Assembly (NCBI RefSeq): GCF_000023065.1
Contig: NC_012691.1
Coordinates: 234,501 to 298,500 of the forward strand
Reading direction: 5' to 3'
Length of the DNA stretch: 64,000 bases
Source: Tolumonas auensis DSM 9187
Lineage (GTDB): Bacteria > Pseudomonadota > Gammaproteobacteria > Enterobacterales > Aeromonadaceae
Positions 34,481 to 43,910 of this stretch are shown here, piece by piece; the stretch's first letter is position 1; each line of letters begins with the position of its first letter. A model generated the notes under the pieces. The model was not told the DNA's origin, did no database searches, and was given only the letters and a program-made list of their open reading frames with translations. A program made the position numbers and the translations under genes.

Positions 34481-35141
34481 GCTCAGTCCAGATGAGGTAA
34501 TTGCGGTAATTGGCAATGCGCAGGCTGTGTACCTTGCCGCAACCCGCCAGCAAATGTTGTACCTGCTGCCACTCCTGCTCTGTCCGTGGCAGCAGATTGA
34601 CGATCACCCTGCCATCCGGCGCGATATGTTGCTGCAGATGTTCATAGGTCGCGGACTGAAACAGTGCGGCCGGGCTACCATCGTCACTGAACAGATCGAT
34701 CAGGATCAAATCATATTGCTGGTGGCCGCTGCCGAGCCAGGCAAACGCATCCTGACAATGCAGATGCGGCTGTTCTTCCTGCTGGAAAAACCGCTGATAG
34801 ATATCGATCACCTGTGCGTTCAGATCAATCGCAGTCTGTTGTACGCCGGGATAGCGATGATGCAGCCAGCGCAGCAGGTCACCACCACCTAATCCCAGAT
34901 GCAGCACCTGCGCGGCCTGTGCCGGCATCAACGCCTGCAATATACGTTGATGTGGCAAACATAACTCACCGGGCGTGGCCTGTTGCAATACGGATTGCAC
35001 CACGCCATCCAGTAACAGCCAGCGAAAGTGTCTGTCTGCCCTGATCTCCAGTAATTGTTCCCCGTTCCGCTCCCAGTAAATCAGCGCGCCGGTACTGGTT
35101 GCCGCGGCAACATCAAATTCTTCAAATGGAATGTTGCTCAT
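34434..35141 (-). CDS. Spermidine synthase-like (SAM-binding) protein
   Basis: The 235-residue protein has a Rossmann methyltransferase-type fold: motif [16 protein letters not shown], an acidic end at [16 protein letters not shown], and [19 protein letters not shown], which resembles the polyamine synthase core. The N-terminal part is short and the polyamine-binding Asp/Tyr set of true spermidine synthases is not obvious, so catalytic function is uncertain. Its start overlaps the AsmA-like gene by four bases (ATGA), indicating translational coupling. Its end overlaps convergent dtd by 47 bases. Confidence 0.78.
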   Translation of the reverse strand: MSNIPFEEFDVAAATSTGALIYWERNGEQLLEIRADRHFRWLLLDGVVQSVLQQATPGELCLPHQRILQALMPAQAAQVLHLGLGGGDLLRWLHHRYPGVQQTAIDLNAQVIDIYQRFFQQEEQPHLHCQDAFAWLGSGHQQYDLILIDLFSDDGSPAALFQSATYEHLQQHIAPDGRVIVNLLPRTEQEWQQVQHLLAGCGKVHSLRIANYRNYLIWTEPKPAARKSPVRHSPD

Positions 35142-37177
35142 TCGCGCAATGACCCTTGCCGGCCTTGCGGCGGATAACTAATCGGCTTGGTCGGCCAGCT
35201 TGCCACGGTATTCGCCGGCAGGCGGAAGCGTAATTGCGGGGTGGTAAGTTCGCCGCTCATGCTGCCTAACAGCTCAGGTTTATTTTGCTCGTTGAGCAAG
35301 CCAAGCTGTAACTGCCATTGCTGTTTACCGAGATCAAAGCCCTGCTTGACACCAATCAAATGCGTGATGGATTCAAAAGCAGAACCACTGAAATCCAGTG
35401 CGCCTTTATCCGCCCGTAATTGCAGATGTACGTGATTAAAGGCGGTATCACCCCCCCGTAATTTGCCAATCAGTTGCTCAAAGCTTTGCGGCGCAGGGGC
35501 TTTCGGTGTGAGTTGTTCATCCAGATAAGTGTCCAGTTTCAGGCCATCGACAAACAGATCCAGGACATCCAGTGTGGCGTTACCTTGCAAGCTTTGCCGG
35601 ATCGTCGTCAGATCTTTGCCTTTCGCCTGCAGATCCAGCGTCAGATCCGATTTGCCAGCGAAAGGATAACGCGGGCCGAGCATGTCACTGAGTTGTTCCA
35701 GATCGAATTTTTTCAGCGACAGTTTCAGCTGATGCGGGGTGTCAGCATCCAGTCCCCATTGTCCGCTGATATTAAAATCAGACTCTTCCAGTTGCGTATT
35801 AAAGTGTTCCAGCTGAATTTTATTTTCTGCCAGTTCCGCCTGAAATTCGGTTTTACGGCTGACCAGCGTTTGCCAGACCAGCTCCAGCCAGCTGCCTTCC
35901 AGCCGGGCTTTATGATTGCTGCTTTGTATGCCTTGCGGTGTCCAGCGCAGATCAGTCAGAAACAAGTCGAGCCATTTCATGGTGAGCGGCACACTGTCAT
36001 CAAACGAGATCAGTGAAAGGTGACTGATATCCAGCCGGCGTAAATTGACCTGCTGGAACGGTTGTGTCGCCAGCCATTCGCGCCAGCCGGGGTGCAGCTC
36101 CGGTTGCATATCACTCAGCTGTAACTCGTGGATGGTCAATGTTGCCGGCTGCCGGGTACCTTCCAGTTCGGCGGAGAATTTGCCGGCATAAGCTTCGCCC
36201 GTCAGCTGTACCTGCCAGTCTTCGGCGCGTAGCCGTCCTTCGCCCTGCATCTCGGCCAGCTGGAACAGACCATTGGTGTATTCGCCCAGTTTGCCCTGAT
36301 ATTCAAATGCCGGTAATTGTCCGGGCTGCCACTGCAGTTTTTCCAGGGTCCCGGTTGCCTGATTCAGGGCGAATCGTTTTGACAAATCAATCGCACTGAC
36401 ATTTTCCAGCGTGACCTGATCGGCAAAAATCTGAGGTAGTGCCAGCGGAAGTGCCGGGAAAGTCTGCAGATCGAGCTGCCAGTTAGCCAGGGCCAGTTGC
36501 TGAAAATCAATCCGGTTATTTTTCAGATCCCAGGTCAGTTCGGCGGCCATTCCACCATGGAAAAGATCGCTTTGCAGATCGCTGACGCTGAGTTTTTCTG
36601 CGGTCAGGGTTCCCTCTATCCGGGTCTTGCCCAACGATAATGAGGCATATTGCAGACGATCAGCGCGGGCGTCGAAGTTAACCTCGGTCAGGGGTATTAC
36701 CACGCCATTACGGATCGGTTGCCAGTTGGTCAGATGCAGACTGCCCCCTTCCAGTGAACCGTTCGGCCAGCTGAATTGCAGCTTGTCGATAGTCAGATCA
36801 TCAACCTGCAGTTGCCGTAACGGTTGCGGCAGGGTTAAGCCGGGCCGCCATGTGATCTGCGGATTAATAATATCGAGATGGGCAATATGCAGCTGACGTT
36901 GCCACCATGAGCCTCCGGCAATTTCCAGATAGATCTTTCCTATCTTGATGTCAGGGCCCAGTGTGACATTCTCTGCCAGCACGATATTCGGATACAGCGG
37001 GTTATAATTGAGCTTGCCGATTTCCAGTGGCAGACCGGTTTGCTGTTGCACCCAGGCGACAAACGGTCCTTTCAGATGTTCCGGTTTCAGCAAACCCAGG
37101 GTCAGCCAGATCGCCGCGACCAGCGCCAGAATGGTATAGAGAAACCAGCGGAATGCACGATGCATGAAAAAAGCCAT
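35138..37177 (-). CDS. AsmA-family envelope protein
   Basis: The 679-residue protein has one N-terminal membrane anchor (residues 8-30: FRWFLYTILALVAAIWLTLG) and a long periplasmic body rich in beta-strand and repeated short blocks, ending in LRFRLPANTVASWPTKP. AsmA-like proteins are bridge-like proteins implicated in moving phospholipids or assembling the outer membrane. The start may be the ATG at 37177 or 37165; neither has a good ribosome-binding site. It is followed by the overlapping spermidine-synthase-like gene. It is distinct from the YhdP homologue at 53.2 kb, so the window has two members of the superfamily. Confidence 0.82.
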   Translation of the reverse strand: MAFFMHRAFRWFLYTILALVAAIWLTLGLLKPEHLKGPFVAWVQQQTGLPLEIGKLNYNPLYPNIVLAENVTLGPDIKIGKIYLEIAGGSWWQRQLHIAHLDIINPQITWRPGLTLPQPLRQLQVDDLTIDKLQFSWPNGSLEGGSLHLTNWQPIRNGVVIPLTEVNFDARADRLQYASLSLGKTRIEGTLTAEKLSVSDLQSDLFHGGMAAELTWDLKNNRIDFQQLALANWQLDLQTFPALPLALPQIFADQVTLENVSAIDLSKRFALNQATGTLEKLQWQPGQLPAFEYQGKLGEYTNGLFQLAEMQGEGRLRAEDWQVQLTGEAYAGKFSAELEGTRQPATLTIHELQLSDMQPELHPGWREWLATQPFQQVNLRRLDISHLSLISFDDSVPLTMKWLDLFLTDLRWTPQGIQSSNHKARLEGSWLELVWQTLVSRKTEFQAELAENKIQLEHFNTQLEESDFNISGQWGLDADTPHQLKLSLKKFDLEQLSDMLGPRYPFAGKSDLTLDLQAKGKDLTTIRQSLQGNATLDVLDLFVDGLKLDTYLDEQLTPKAPAPQSFEQLIGKLRGGDTAFNHVHLQLRADKGALDFSGSAFESITHLIGVKQGFDLGKQQWQLQLGLLNEQNKPELLGSMSGELTTPQLRFRLPANTVASWPTKPISYPPQGRQGSLRE

Positions 37178-37226
37178 TCAGAACACACAACTAAGGCAGA
37201 TTTGTCTTTTAGTGTAACGGATGACA

Positions 37227-39296
37227 TCAGGCTTGAGAATAATCATCGCGTTCACCGAACCAGCGACGGATCAGTGGTGTGACACAAGCCGGATATTGCT
37301 GAAAAATTCGCTGGGCCAGCTGCTGTACTTGCGGGATCAACGCCTGATCGCGGATCAGGTCAGCGATTTTCAGATCGGCCAGCCCGGTCTGTTTGGCACC
37401 GAGCATTTCGCCGGGGCCGCGCAATTCCAGATCTTTCTGTGCAATGACAAAACCATCGTTACTGTCACGCAATACGCCCAATCGTTGCTGCGCTGTTTTT
37501 GACAGCGGGGCGTGATAGAGCAACACGCAGTGTGATGCGACCGAACCCCGGCCGACCCGGCCACGCAGCTGATGCAGCTGGGCTAAACCCAGACGTTCCG
37601 GGTTTTCGATGATCATCAGGCTGGCATTGGGTACATCCACCCCCACTTCAATGACGGTGGTTGCAACCAGCAGATGCAGAATTCCCTCTTTAAACTCCTG
37701 CATCACGCGTTGTTTTTCAGCCGGTTTCATGCGGCCGTGTACCAGCCCGATATGCAGTTCCGGCAACAGCAGTTGTAATTCTTCGGCGGTATTTTCTGCC
37801 GCCTGACATTCCAGTACCTCGGATTCTTCTATCAGGGTGCAGACCCAGTAAGCCTGACGCCCTTCGAGACAAGCCTGCCGCACCCGTTCAATCACGGTTT
37901 CGCGGCGGGTATCGGGCAGCGCGACAGTGGTGATCGGGGTTCGTCCCGGCGGTAACTCATCAATGATCGAGGTATCGAGATCGGCATAGATGGTCATCGC
38001 CAGAGTGCGGGGGATCGGGGTGGCGGTCATGATCAGCTGATGCGGATAAACGCCGTCCTGCGCCCCTTTTTCCCGCAGAGCGAGGCGCTGGTGCACGCCA
38101 AAACGGTGCTGTTCATCGACAATCACCAGTAACAACTGCTGGAATTCCACCTGATCCTGAAATACGGCGTGGGTACCGACCACCATTTTCACCTGTCCGC
38201 TGCGGATGGCTTCCAGCTGTTTTTCGCGGGCTTTGCCTTTGATTTTTCCGGCCAGCCAGCCGGTTTCGATACCCAGCGGTGTCAGCCAGTTACTGAAGTT
38301 ATTGGCGTGTTGTTCGGCCAGCAGCTCTGTTGGTGCCATCAGCACCACCTGTCCGCCGTGCGCGATCACCTGTAATGCCGCCAATGCCGCAACCAGGGTT
38401 TTCCCTGAGCCGACATCGCCCTGTACCAGCCGCATCATCGGGTGGGGCAGGGTCAGATCATGGCTGATTTCACTGACCACCCGTTGCTGCGCGCCGGTCG
38501 GCTTGAACGGCAGATGCGCCAGCAGTTGTTCGCACAGCGACCAGTCGGTGGCCAGGGGGCGAGCCTGGTGTTGTTGCACGCTGTAACGCAACTGCAGTAC
38601 GGTCAGGTGGTGGGCAATCAGCTCTTCCAGTGCCAGCCGTTGCTGCGCCGGATGTTGACCATTTTCTAATTGTGCCAGCGAGATATCCGGTGGCGGACGA
38701 TGCAATAACAGCAAGGCATCACTCAGGCTGAGCTGCCGCGGATACAGACCTTCCGGCAATAATTCTTTCACGCCGTTTTCTTTCAGTAATTGCAGCGCCT
38801 GATCGGTCAGATTGCGTAATGACGCCTGACGCAAGCCTTCAGTGGTGGGGTAAACCGGTGTCAGCGTGGCATCGGTATCCAGCGGGGCATCGTCATCCAG
38901 CAGCTTATATTCCGGATGTACAATTTCAAACCCGTGCAGGCCGCGTTTGATTTCACCAAAACAGCGGATACGCCGACCGATAGCCAGAGCGTTTTTTTGT
39001 CCGGCGGTGAAATGGAAGAACCGCAAGGTGAGTGAGCCGTTTCCGTCACTGATACGGCAGAGCAGCATCCGCCGTTTGCCCTGCTGAATATCACAACTCT
39101 GGATCACCCCCTCGGTAGTACAGGCGTGATCCGCACTTAATTCCGCAATCGGGTAGAGGCGGGTGCGATCTTCATAACGCAGAGGCAGATGGAACAGCAG
39201 ATCCTGCACGGTGTGCAGCCGCAGGTGGGCCAGCTTTTCCGCTAACTTGCTGCCGACACCTTTAAGCATTGAAACCGGGATCGCAGAGAGTTCCAT
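37227..39296 (-). CDS. recG: ATP-dependent DNA helicase RecG
   Basis: RecG remodels stalled replication forks and recombination intermediates. The 689-residue protein (E. coli 693) has an N-terminal wedge/OB domain (LPLRYEDRTRLYPI, RFFHFTAGQKNAL), the Walker A GDVGSGKTLVAALAAL, the DEQH box in VIVDEQHRFGVHQR, MTATPIPRTLAM and the helicase C motifs VGVDVPNASLMII and QLRGRVGRG. AGAGGCG precedes the ATG by about 5 bases. It faces leftward and its upstream region holds the divergent srl promoter. Confidence 0.97.
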   Translation of the reverse strand: MELSAIPVSMLKGVGSKLAEKLAHLRLHTVQDLLFHLPLRYEDRTRLYPIAELSADHACTTEGVIQSCDIQQGKRRMLLCRISDGNGSLTLRFFHFTAGQKNALAIGRRIRCFGEIKRGLHGFEIVHPEYKLLDDDAPLDTDATLTPVYPTTEGLRQASLRNLTDQALQLLKENGVKELLPEGLYPRQLSLSDALLLLHRPPPDISLAQLENGQHPAQQRLALEELIAHHLTVLQLRYSVQQHQARPLATDWSLCEQLLAHLPFKPTGAQQRVVSEISHDLTLPHPMMRLVQGDVGSGKTLVAALAALQVIAHGGQVVLMAPTELLAEQHANNFSNWLTPLGIETGWLAGKIKGKAREKQLEAIRSGQVKMVVGTHAVFQDQVEFQQLLLVIVDEQHRFGVHQRLALREKGAQDGVYPHQLIMTATPIPRTLAMTIYADLDTSIIDELPPGRTPITTVALPDTRRETVIERVRQACLEGRQAYWVCTLIEESEVLECQAAENTAEELQLLLPELHIGLVHGRMKPAEKQRVMQEFKEGILHLLVATTVIEVGVDVPNASLMIIENPERLGLAQLHQLRGRVGRGSVASHCVLLYHAPLSKTAQQRLGVLRDSNDGFVIAQKDLELRGPGEMLGAKQTGLADLKIADLIRDQALIPQVQQLAQRIFQQYPACVTPLIRRWFGERDDYSQA

Positions 39297-39801
39297 GGAC
39301 GCCTCTGATACTGTGAATTTATCCAGATATTAGCAAGAGGCTTTGCGTGGGGCAAATCGTAGCGATTCGGTATTCATAAATATTCTTTCAAAATGAAAAT
39401 TCAGTTTTCATTTTTTATTTTCATAATAGTGACTAAGACAATCAGCGTTCTTAATTTTTTATGCGCTGTCTGACGGTTGTTCCGGTCAGATAAAACGAAA
39501 TAAGTTTCGTAAGAAGCTATTTGTGGGCTTTTAATTTAAGTAACGAAAGTTAAATCTGTTCTGTTGGCTGACAAAGGGACGCATCCGGATTTCATAGCCA
39601 ATGTCTTTCAAACTAAAAACGCTACTTGCATCACAATGTGAAAACCAAAAGATGCAAATGTTCGTTCATTGTGAAAATATAAATATACAGGTTACGTGAT
39701 ACACCCCGTTCATCATCACGGCCTGTACTGAACTACACATCATGATCCTTACGCTGTTTGGTGTGTCCCTTCACTGATGGAATCAAATTGAGGAATACGT
39801 C
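39297..39801. promoter_or_regulatory. Divergent recG/srlA intergenic region
   Basis: These 505 bases contain no credible gene. They hold a 19-base palindromic element at 39382-39400 (see next entry), another inverted repeat ACGAAA-TAAG-TTTCGT at 39496-39511, TTGCATC/GATGCAA at 39626-39632 and 39651-39657, and TTCATTGTGAA at 39665-39675. GAAA/TTTC repeats of this sort are commonly bound by DeoR-family repressors, and srlR encodes one. A canonical CRP site was not found by eye. Confidence 0.5.
39382..39400 (+). promoter_or_regulatory. Candidate SrlR operator upstream of srlA
   Basis: ATTCTTTCAAAATGAAAAT contains TTTC and GAAA half-sites around an A/T centre and is almost the same as the element upstream of srlR at 43083-43101, differing only in the central bases. 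The pair of sites at both ends of the sorbitol genes suggests a common repressor, probably SrlR. It lies about 400 bases before srlA, closer to recG. Confidence 0.5.
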
Positions 39802-40356
39802 ATGGATTTAGTGATTCATGCAGCGGAATGGTTTATCGGACTATTCCAGAAAGGAGGCGAGGTGTTTGTCAGCATGGTGACAGGCATTCTCCCGCTGTTG
39901 ATCTCGCTGATGGTGGCAATGAACGCGCTGATCCGCTTTATCGGACAGGAACGTGTGGAACGTCTGGCACAGAAATGTGCAGGTAACCCGGTTTCCCGTT
40001 ACCTGATCTTACCGGTGGTCGGTACCTTCGTATTTATGAACCCGATGACACTGAGTCTGGGTCGCTTCATGCCGGAACGTTACAAACCGTCTTATTATGC
40101 GGCGGCGTCTTACAGCTGCCATTCGATGAATGGTCTGTTCCCGCACATCAACCCGGGTGAGTTGTTTGTTTACTTAGGTATTGCCAATGGTCTGACAACG
40201 CTGGGTCTGCCACTGGCACCACTGGCTATCAGCTACCTGTTTGTCGGTATGATCTCTAACTTCTTCCGTGGCTGGGTGACTGACCTTACGACCGCCTTTG
40301 TGGAAAGACAGCAGAACATCCGTCTCAGTACCGAAGTACACATGCACGCTAACTAA
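39802..40356 (+). CDS. srlA: PTS glucitol/sorbitol transporter subunit IIC
   Basis: SrlA is the membrane channel part of the sorbitol phosphotransferase system, which phosphorylates sorbitol during uptake. The 184-residue protein (E. coli 187) matches the family nearly throughout: [53 protein letters not shown] and [26 protein letters not shown] precedes the ATG. First gene of srlA-srlE-srlB-srlD-srlM-srlR. Confidence 0.97.
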   Translation: MDLVIHAAEWFIGLFQKGGEVFVSMVTGILPLLISLMVAMNALIRFIGQERVERLAQKCAGNPVSRYLILPVVGTFVFMNPMTLSLGRFMPERYKPSYYAAASYSCHSMNGLFPHINPGELFVYLGIANGLTTLGLPLAPLAISYLFVGMISNFFRGWVTDLTTAFVERQQNIRLSTEVHMHAN

Positions 40357-40377
40357 TCAGGCTCAGGAGCAGACATC

Positions 40378-41361
40378 ATGGCAAATTCATTAGTTATCAC
40401 CAAAGGCAATGGTGGCTGGGGCGGCCCGCTGACTATCCCGGTCGATAAAAACAAAAAGATCATTTACATCACCGCCGGTACGCGTCCTGACATCGTGGAC
40501 CGCATGGTTGAACTGACCGGCATGGAAGCGGTGGACGGCTTTAAATCCTCCGTACCGGATACCGAAACTGCGGTTGCGATCATCGATTGTGGCGGCACAC
40601 TGCGCTGCGGTCTGTACCCGAAAAAACGGATCCCAACGGTGAATATTCATTCCACCGGTAAAAGCGGCCCGATGGCTGACTATATTATGGAAGACATTTA
40701 TGTTTCCGGTGTTCGTCCTGACAACATTCAACTGCAGGATCAGGCTGGTGTGGCGCCATCCCGTCCTGCTGCAGCGCCGGCACAGGAAGAGTACCGTCAG
40801 TATGACAGCTCGAAAAAACTGAGTGAGCAGAGTGATGGCCTGCTGGCCAAGATCGGCATCGGCATGGGTTCGGTGATGGCGACCTTCTTCCAGTCTGGTC
40901 GTGAAACCATTGATACGGTATTGAAATCAATCCTGCCATTTATGGCTTTCGTTTCGATGCTGATTGGGGTGATTATTGCGTCTGGTATCGGTGATGTGAT
41001 TGCACACGCCTTGATCCCATTGGCAAAAAGTCCGATTGGTCTGATCACGCTGGCGTTGATTTGTTCCTTCCCATTCCTGTCACCGTTCCTTGGCCCGGGC
41101 GCCGTTATTGCGCAAGTTATCGGGGTTCTGGTCGGTACACAGATTGGTATGGGGAACATCCCGCCACAACTGGCTTTACCGGCACTGTTTGCGATTAACG
41201 CCCAGGCTGCCTGTGACTTCATCCCTGTGGGGTTGAGTCTGGCCGAAGCGAAACCTAAAACTGTCCAGATCGGCGTACCGTCAGTGTTGTACTCACGGTT
41301 CTTAACCGGTGCTCCAACCGTACTGCTGGCCTGGTTTGTATCCTTCTTTATTTACCAGTAA
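40378..41361 (+). CDS. srlE: PTS glucitol/sorbitol transporter subunit IIBC
   Basis: SrlE carries the cytoplasmic IIB domain and the second membrane part of the sorbitol PTS. The 327-residue protein (E. coli 319) has the IIB segment [18 protein letters not shown] with the phosphorylated cysteine, [20 protein letters not shown], a linker rich in Ala/Pro near residue 125, and four or more hydrophobic segments from residue 175 on. CAGGAG lies about 9 bases ahead of the ATG. It follows srlA after 21 bases. Confidence 0.96.
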   Translation: MANSLVITKGNGGWGGPLTIPVDKNKKIIYITAGTRPDIVDRMVELTGMEAVDGFKSSVPDTETAVAIIDCGGTLRCGLYPKKRIPTVNIHSTGKSGPMADYIMEDIYVSGVRPDNIQLQDQAGVAPSRPAAAPAQEEYRQYDSSKKLSEQSDGLLAKIGIGMGSVMATFFQSGRETIDTVLKSILPFMAFVSMLIGVIIASGIGDVIAHALIPLAKSPIGLITLALICSFPFLSPFLGPGAVIAQVIGVLVGTQIGMGNIPPQLALPALFAINAQAACDFIPVGLSLAEAKPKTVQIGVPSVLYSRFLTGAPTVLLAWFVSFFIYQ

Positions 41362-41379
41362 GACTTGTCGAGGTTTGAA

Positions 41380-41745
41380 ATGACGATGTTGTACCGTACC
41401 CAAGTGACTCATATCGGTGAGTATGCGGCAGATGCCCTGGATGACAATATGATGATCCTGTTTAACGATAATGCCCCTGCTGATGTTGCTGATTATTGCT
41501 TCATCCATCCGGCGGCGGATTTAACAGGTGAGATCAAGACAGGTGGTCAGTTTGTGCTCGGCGCATCACGCTATCCGATCACCGCGGTCGGTGATGTGGT
41601 CAATCAGAACCTTGCAGAACTTGGCCATATCACGATCCGTTTTGACGGTGGCGCAGAAGCCGAATACCCGGGCACCGTCCATGTTGCAGGGCAATGCCCT
41701 GAGGCACTGGTGCTGGGAACCGAACTTATTTTTCAAACTGAATAA
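41380..41745 (+). CDS. srlB: PTS glucitol/sorbitol transporter subunit IIA
   Basis: SrlB passes phosphate from HPr to the IIB domain. The 121-residue cytoplasmic protein (E. coli 123) has the active histidine in YCFIHPAADL and the family motifs RYPITAVGDV and ELGHITIRFDGGAEAEYPGTVHVAG. The ATG at 41380 with GAGG 7 bases ahead is chosen over a TTG at 41365. It follows srlE after 18 bases; a stable hairpin lies between it and srlD. Confidence 0.95.
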   Translation: MTMLYRTQVTHIGEYAADALDDNMMILFNDNAPADVADYCFIHPAADLTGEIKTGGQFVLGASRYPITAVGDVVNQNLAELGHITIRFDGGAEAEYPGTVHVAGQCPEALVLGTELIFQTE

Positions 41746-41758
41746 TTAAAACTCACTG

Positions 41759-41799
41759 CCCCCTCTGCAACACATGAGTTGGCGCTCGTTGCAGGGGGG
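41759..41799 (+). promoter_or_regulatory. Intercistronic hairpin between srlB and srlD
   Basis: CCCCCTCTGCAAC (41759-41771) pairs with GTTGCAGGGGGG (41788-41799) with one bulged base around a 16-base loop. It has no T tract and is inside the operon, so it more likely protects or divides the message than ends it. Confidence 0.6.
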
Positions 41800-41827
41800 A
41801 GCGAGACTAGCAATTGAGGAGATTAAC

Positions 41828-42604
41828 ATGTCAAAAGTGGCATTGGTAGTTGGTGGCGGTCGTAACCTTGGTGCTTTTTTGTGCAACGGCCTGGCGGCAG
41901 CCGGTTACAAAGTGGCGGTAGCGGATCTGGACGGACAGAGTGCACAAGAGACAGCGACCGCGATTGCTGAACAGTTCGGGGCAGACAATGTCATGGCTGT
42001 GCAGGCAAATTCCACAGATGAAGCCGATGTAGCGCGTATGGTCGGCGCGATCGAAGATCGTTTCGGTCGTATCGATGTCATGGTGTATAACGCCGGTGTC
42101 GCTCAGGCGGCCAGAATTGACAGTTTCCCACTGGATGCCTGGAAACGGTCTATCGAAGTGAACCTGACCGGTTACTTCCTGTGTGCCCGTGCCGTGTCGA
42201 AAATCATGATGCGTCAGAACTTTGGCCGTATCATCCAGATCAACTCCAAATCCGGCAAAGTCGGCTCAAAACATAACTCCGGTTATTCTGCCGCAAAATT
42301 CGGTGGTGTTGGCTTAACGCAATCCCTGGCGCTGGATCTGGCGGACTACAACATCACCGTGCATTCCCTGATGTTGGGTAACCTGCTGAAGAGCCCGATG
42401 TTCCAGTCTCTGCTGCCGCAATATGCGAAGAAACTGGGTATCCCGGAAGATCAGGTTGAACAAACCTATATCGATAAAGTACCGTTGAAACGCGGTTGCG
42501 ATTATCAGGATGTGCTGAACGTACTGAAATTCTACGCCAGCGAAGAAGCCAGCTACTGCACCGGCCAAATGATCAATATCACTGGCGGCCAGGTGATGTT
42601 CTAA
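41828..42604 (+). CDS. srlD: Sorbitol-6-phosphate 2-dehydrogenase
   Basis: SrlD oxidises sorbitol-6-phosphate to fructose-6-phosphate with NAD. The 258-residue short-chain dehydrogenase (E. coli 259) shows VGGGRNLGAFLCNGL, the NAG motif in VYNAGVAQAA, INSKSGKVGSKHNSGYSAAKFG with catalytic Ser/Tyr/Lys, and LGNLLKSPMFQSLLPQYA. The ATG at 41828 with GAGGAG 6 bases ahead is chosen over an upstream ATG. It is followed by a T-rich terminator before srlM. Confidence 0.97.
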   Translation: MSKVALVVGGGRNLGAFLCNGLAAAGYKVAVADLDGQSAQETATAIAEQFGADNVMAVQANSTDEADVARMVGAIEDRFGRIDVMVYNAGVAQAARIDSFPLDAWKRSIEVNLTGYFLCARAVSKIMMRQNFGRIIQINSKSGKVGSKHNSGYSAAKFGGVGLTQSLALDLADYNITVHSLMLGNLLKSPMFQSLLPQYAKKLGIPEDQVEQTYIDKVPLKRGCDYQDVLNVLKFYASEEASYCTGQMINITGGQVMF

Positions 42605-42665
42605 GTTTTATTGCGTTCAGGGTAAATAGGGTCCCGGTTTAGCTCCTGAGGATGCCTGTTATGTT

Positions 42666-42691
42666 GGCAGTGTTTTTACACTGCCTTTTTT
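42666..42691 (+). terminator. Rho-independent terminator between srlD and srlM
   Basis: GGCAGTGT (42666-42673) and ACACTGCC (42678-42685) form a perfect 8-bp stem with loop TTTT, followed directly by seven T residues interrupted by nothing (42686-42691). It lies inside the srl cluster, so it probably limits read-through to the regulators srlM and srlR. Confidence 0.88.
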
Positions 42692-42709
42692 CCATATACG
42701 AGGTGAAAG

Positions 42710-43066
42710 ATGGATGCGACATACATACTGATTGTTTGTGCGGTTATCGCCTGGAGTTTACAGATCGCAACCGGTTTTCTGCAGATGCGCGCCTTCAACC
42801 GGATGCTGCAGGAGATGAGTCTGAAAGGTGTGGTGAAAATCGGCAAAACGTCCTCCCGCTGGAAACCCAAAACGTTAGTTGTCTTAGCGCATGATGCTAA
42901 TAATGTGATCGTTGATGCCAGTATCATGAAAGGATTGACTATTTTCGCCAGACCAAAAAAATTATCTGCGGTTATTCATGCCCGCATCCCTTTGTCAGAA
43001 AAGATACTATCTGAGCTGGAGCCTTCAACAAGAGAGGCAATAATTTGTGCGCTGTCAACAAAATGA
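42710..43066 (+). CDS. srlM: Glucitol operon activator GutM/SrlM
   Basis: SrlM is the activator of the sorbitol operon in enteric bacteria. The 118-residue protein (E. coli 119) has a single N-terminal membrane segment (YILIVCAVIAWSLQIATGF) followed by a cytoplasmic basic domain with GFLQMRAFNRMLQEMSLKG, GKTSSRWKPKTLVVLAHD and IFARPKKLSAV. GAGG lies 7-8 bases before the ATG. It lies after the srlD terminator and ahead of srlR, as in E. coli. Confidence 0.93.
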   Translation: MDATYILIVCAVIAWSLQIATGFLQMRAFNRMLQEMSLKGVVKIGKTSSRWKPKTLVVLAHDANNVIVDASIMKGLTIFARPKKLSAVIHARIPLSEKILSELEPSTREAIICALSTK

Positions 43067-43082
43067 TAATGTAATTATTTTA

Positions 43083-43101
43083 ATTCTTTCATTTTGAAAA
43101 T
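43083..43101 (+). promoter_or_regulatory. Candidate SrlR operator upstream of srlR
   Basis: ATTCTTTCATTTTGAAAAT is near-identical to the element at 39382-39400 and contains TTTC/GAAA half-sites. It lies 45 bases before the srlR ATG, a place suited to autoregulation. Confidence 0.5.
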
Positions 43102-43145
43102 CTCCATGTATTTTGTAAGTAGTTTATTTATACAGAGAGCCTGAT

Positions 43146-43910
43146 ATGAGCGTCGGAATTCGTCGGGAAATGTTAGTCCGCTACTTGCGGGAACATGGCC
43201 GCACCACCGTTAATGATTTGGCCAGCCATTTCAATATCACCGGCGCGACAGTGCGCAGTGACTTACGGTATCTGGAGCAGGCCAGTCTGGTTACGCGTCG
43301 TTATGGCGGGGCTGAAGCCGTTTCACATCCGGTCGCGGAAGATCGCACCATGGATGAGAAGACGGCGCTGAATCAGAATATCAAACAGCGTATCGGTGCC
43401 AAGGCGGCTTCGCTGGTGCACGATGGCGAATCGATCATTCTGGATAACGGCAGCACCACCCTGCAGATGGTGCCCTGGCTGGTTGAGCGGGTAGCCTTAA
43501 CGGTGATGACCAATAGCCTGCTGATTATCAATGAAGCGGTTTCCCGTGACTGTAATATGAATCTGCTGATGCCGGGTGGCACCTACCGTAAACGTTCATC
43601 CTCGTTTCATGGCGGTCTGGCTGAACAGGCTTTCCGCGCGTTTACTTTCGATAAACTGTTTATCGGCGCAGACGGTTTTGACATCGAACAGGGCACGACC
43701 ACCTTCAATGAGGCCTATCAGGTCAGTCAGGCCATGTGTCAGGCGGCGAAGCAGATCATTGTGGTGACGGATTCCAGCAAATTTGGCCGTAAAACGCCGA
43801 ACGTGGTGGTGCCGATTGACAAGATCGACATCGTGATCACCGATCATGGTATCAGTGAAGCCGATCAGGCGGCGCTGGAACAACGAGGCATTCAGGTTTT
43901 GCTGGTTTAG
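43146..43910 (+). CDS. srlR: DeoR-family repressor of sorbitol operon
   Basis: The 254-residue protein (E. coli SrlR 257) has the N-terminal DeoR helix-turn-helix (LVRYLREHGRTTVNDLASHFNITGATVRSDLRYLE in outline) with TRRYGGAEA, and the sugar-phosphate sensor domain ILDNGSTTLQMVPWL, TNSLLIINEA, FIGADGFDIEQGTTTFNE and DSSKFGR. It should repress the srl genes until sorbitol-6-phosphate binds. CAGAGAG is about 5-9 bases before the ATG. The gene ends overlapping the convergent MarR gene by 4 bases with no terminator between. Confidence 0.95.
   Translation: MSVGIRREMLVRYLREHGRTTVNDLASHFNITGATVRSDLRYLEQASLVTRRYGGAEAVSHPVAEDRTMDEKTALNQNIKQRIGAKAASLVHDGESIILDNGSTTLQMVPWLVERVALTVMTNSLLIINEAVSRDCNMNLLMPGGTYRKRSSSFHGGLAEQAFRAFTFDKLFIGADGFDIEQGTTTFNEAYQVSQAMCQAAKQIIVVTDSSKFGRKTPNVVVPIDKIDIVITDHGISEADQAALEQRGIQVLLV

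Noticed and set aside
42615-42636. TTCAGGGTAAATAGG after srlD, also like the twin-hairpin loop core
   Set aside because: No inverted repeat of comparable length flanks it, so it does not support the motif.
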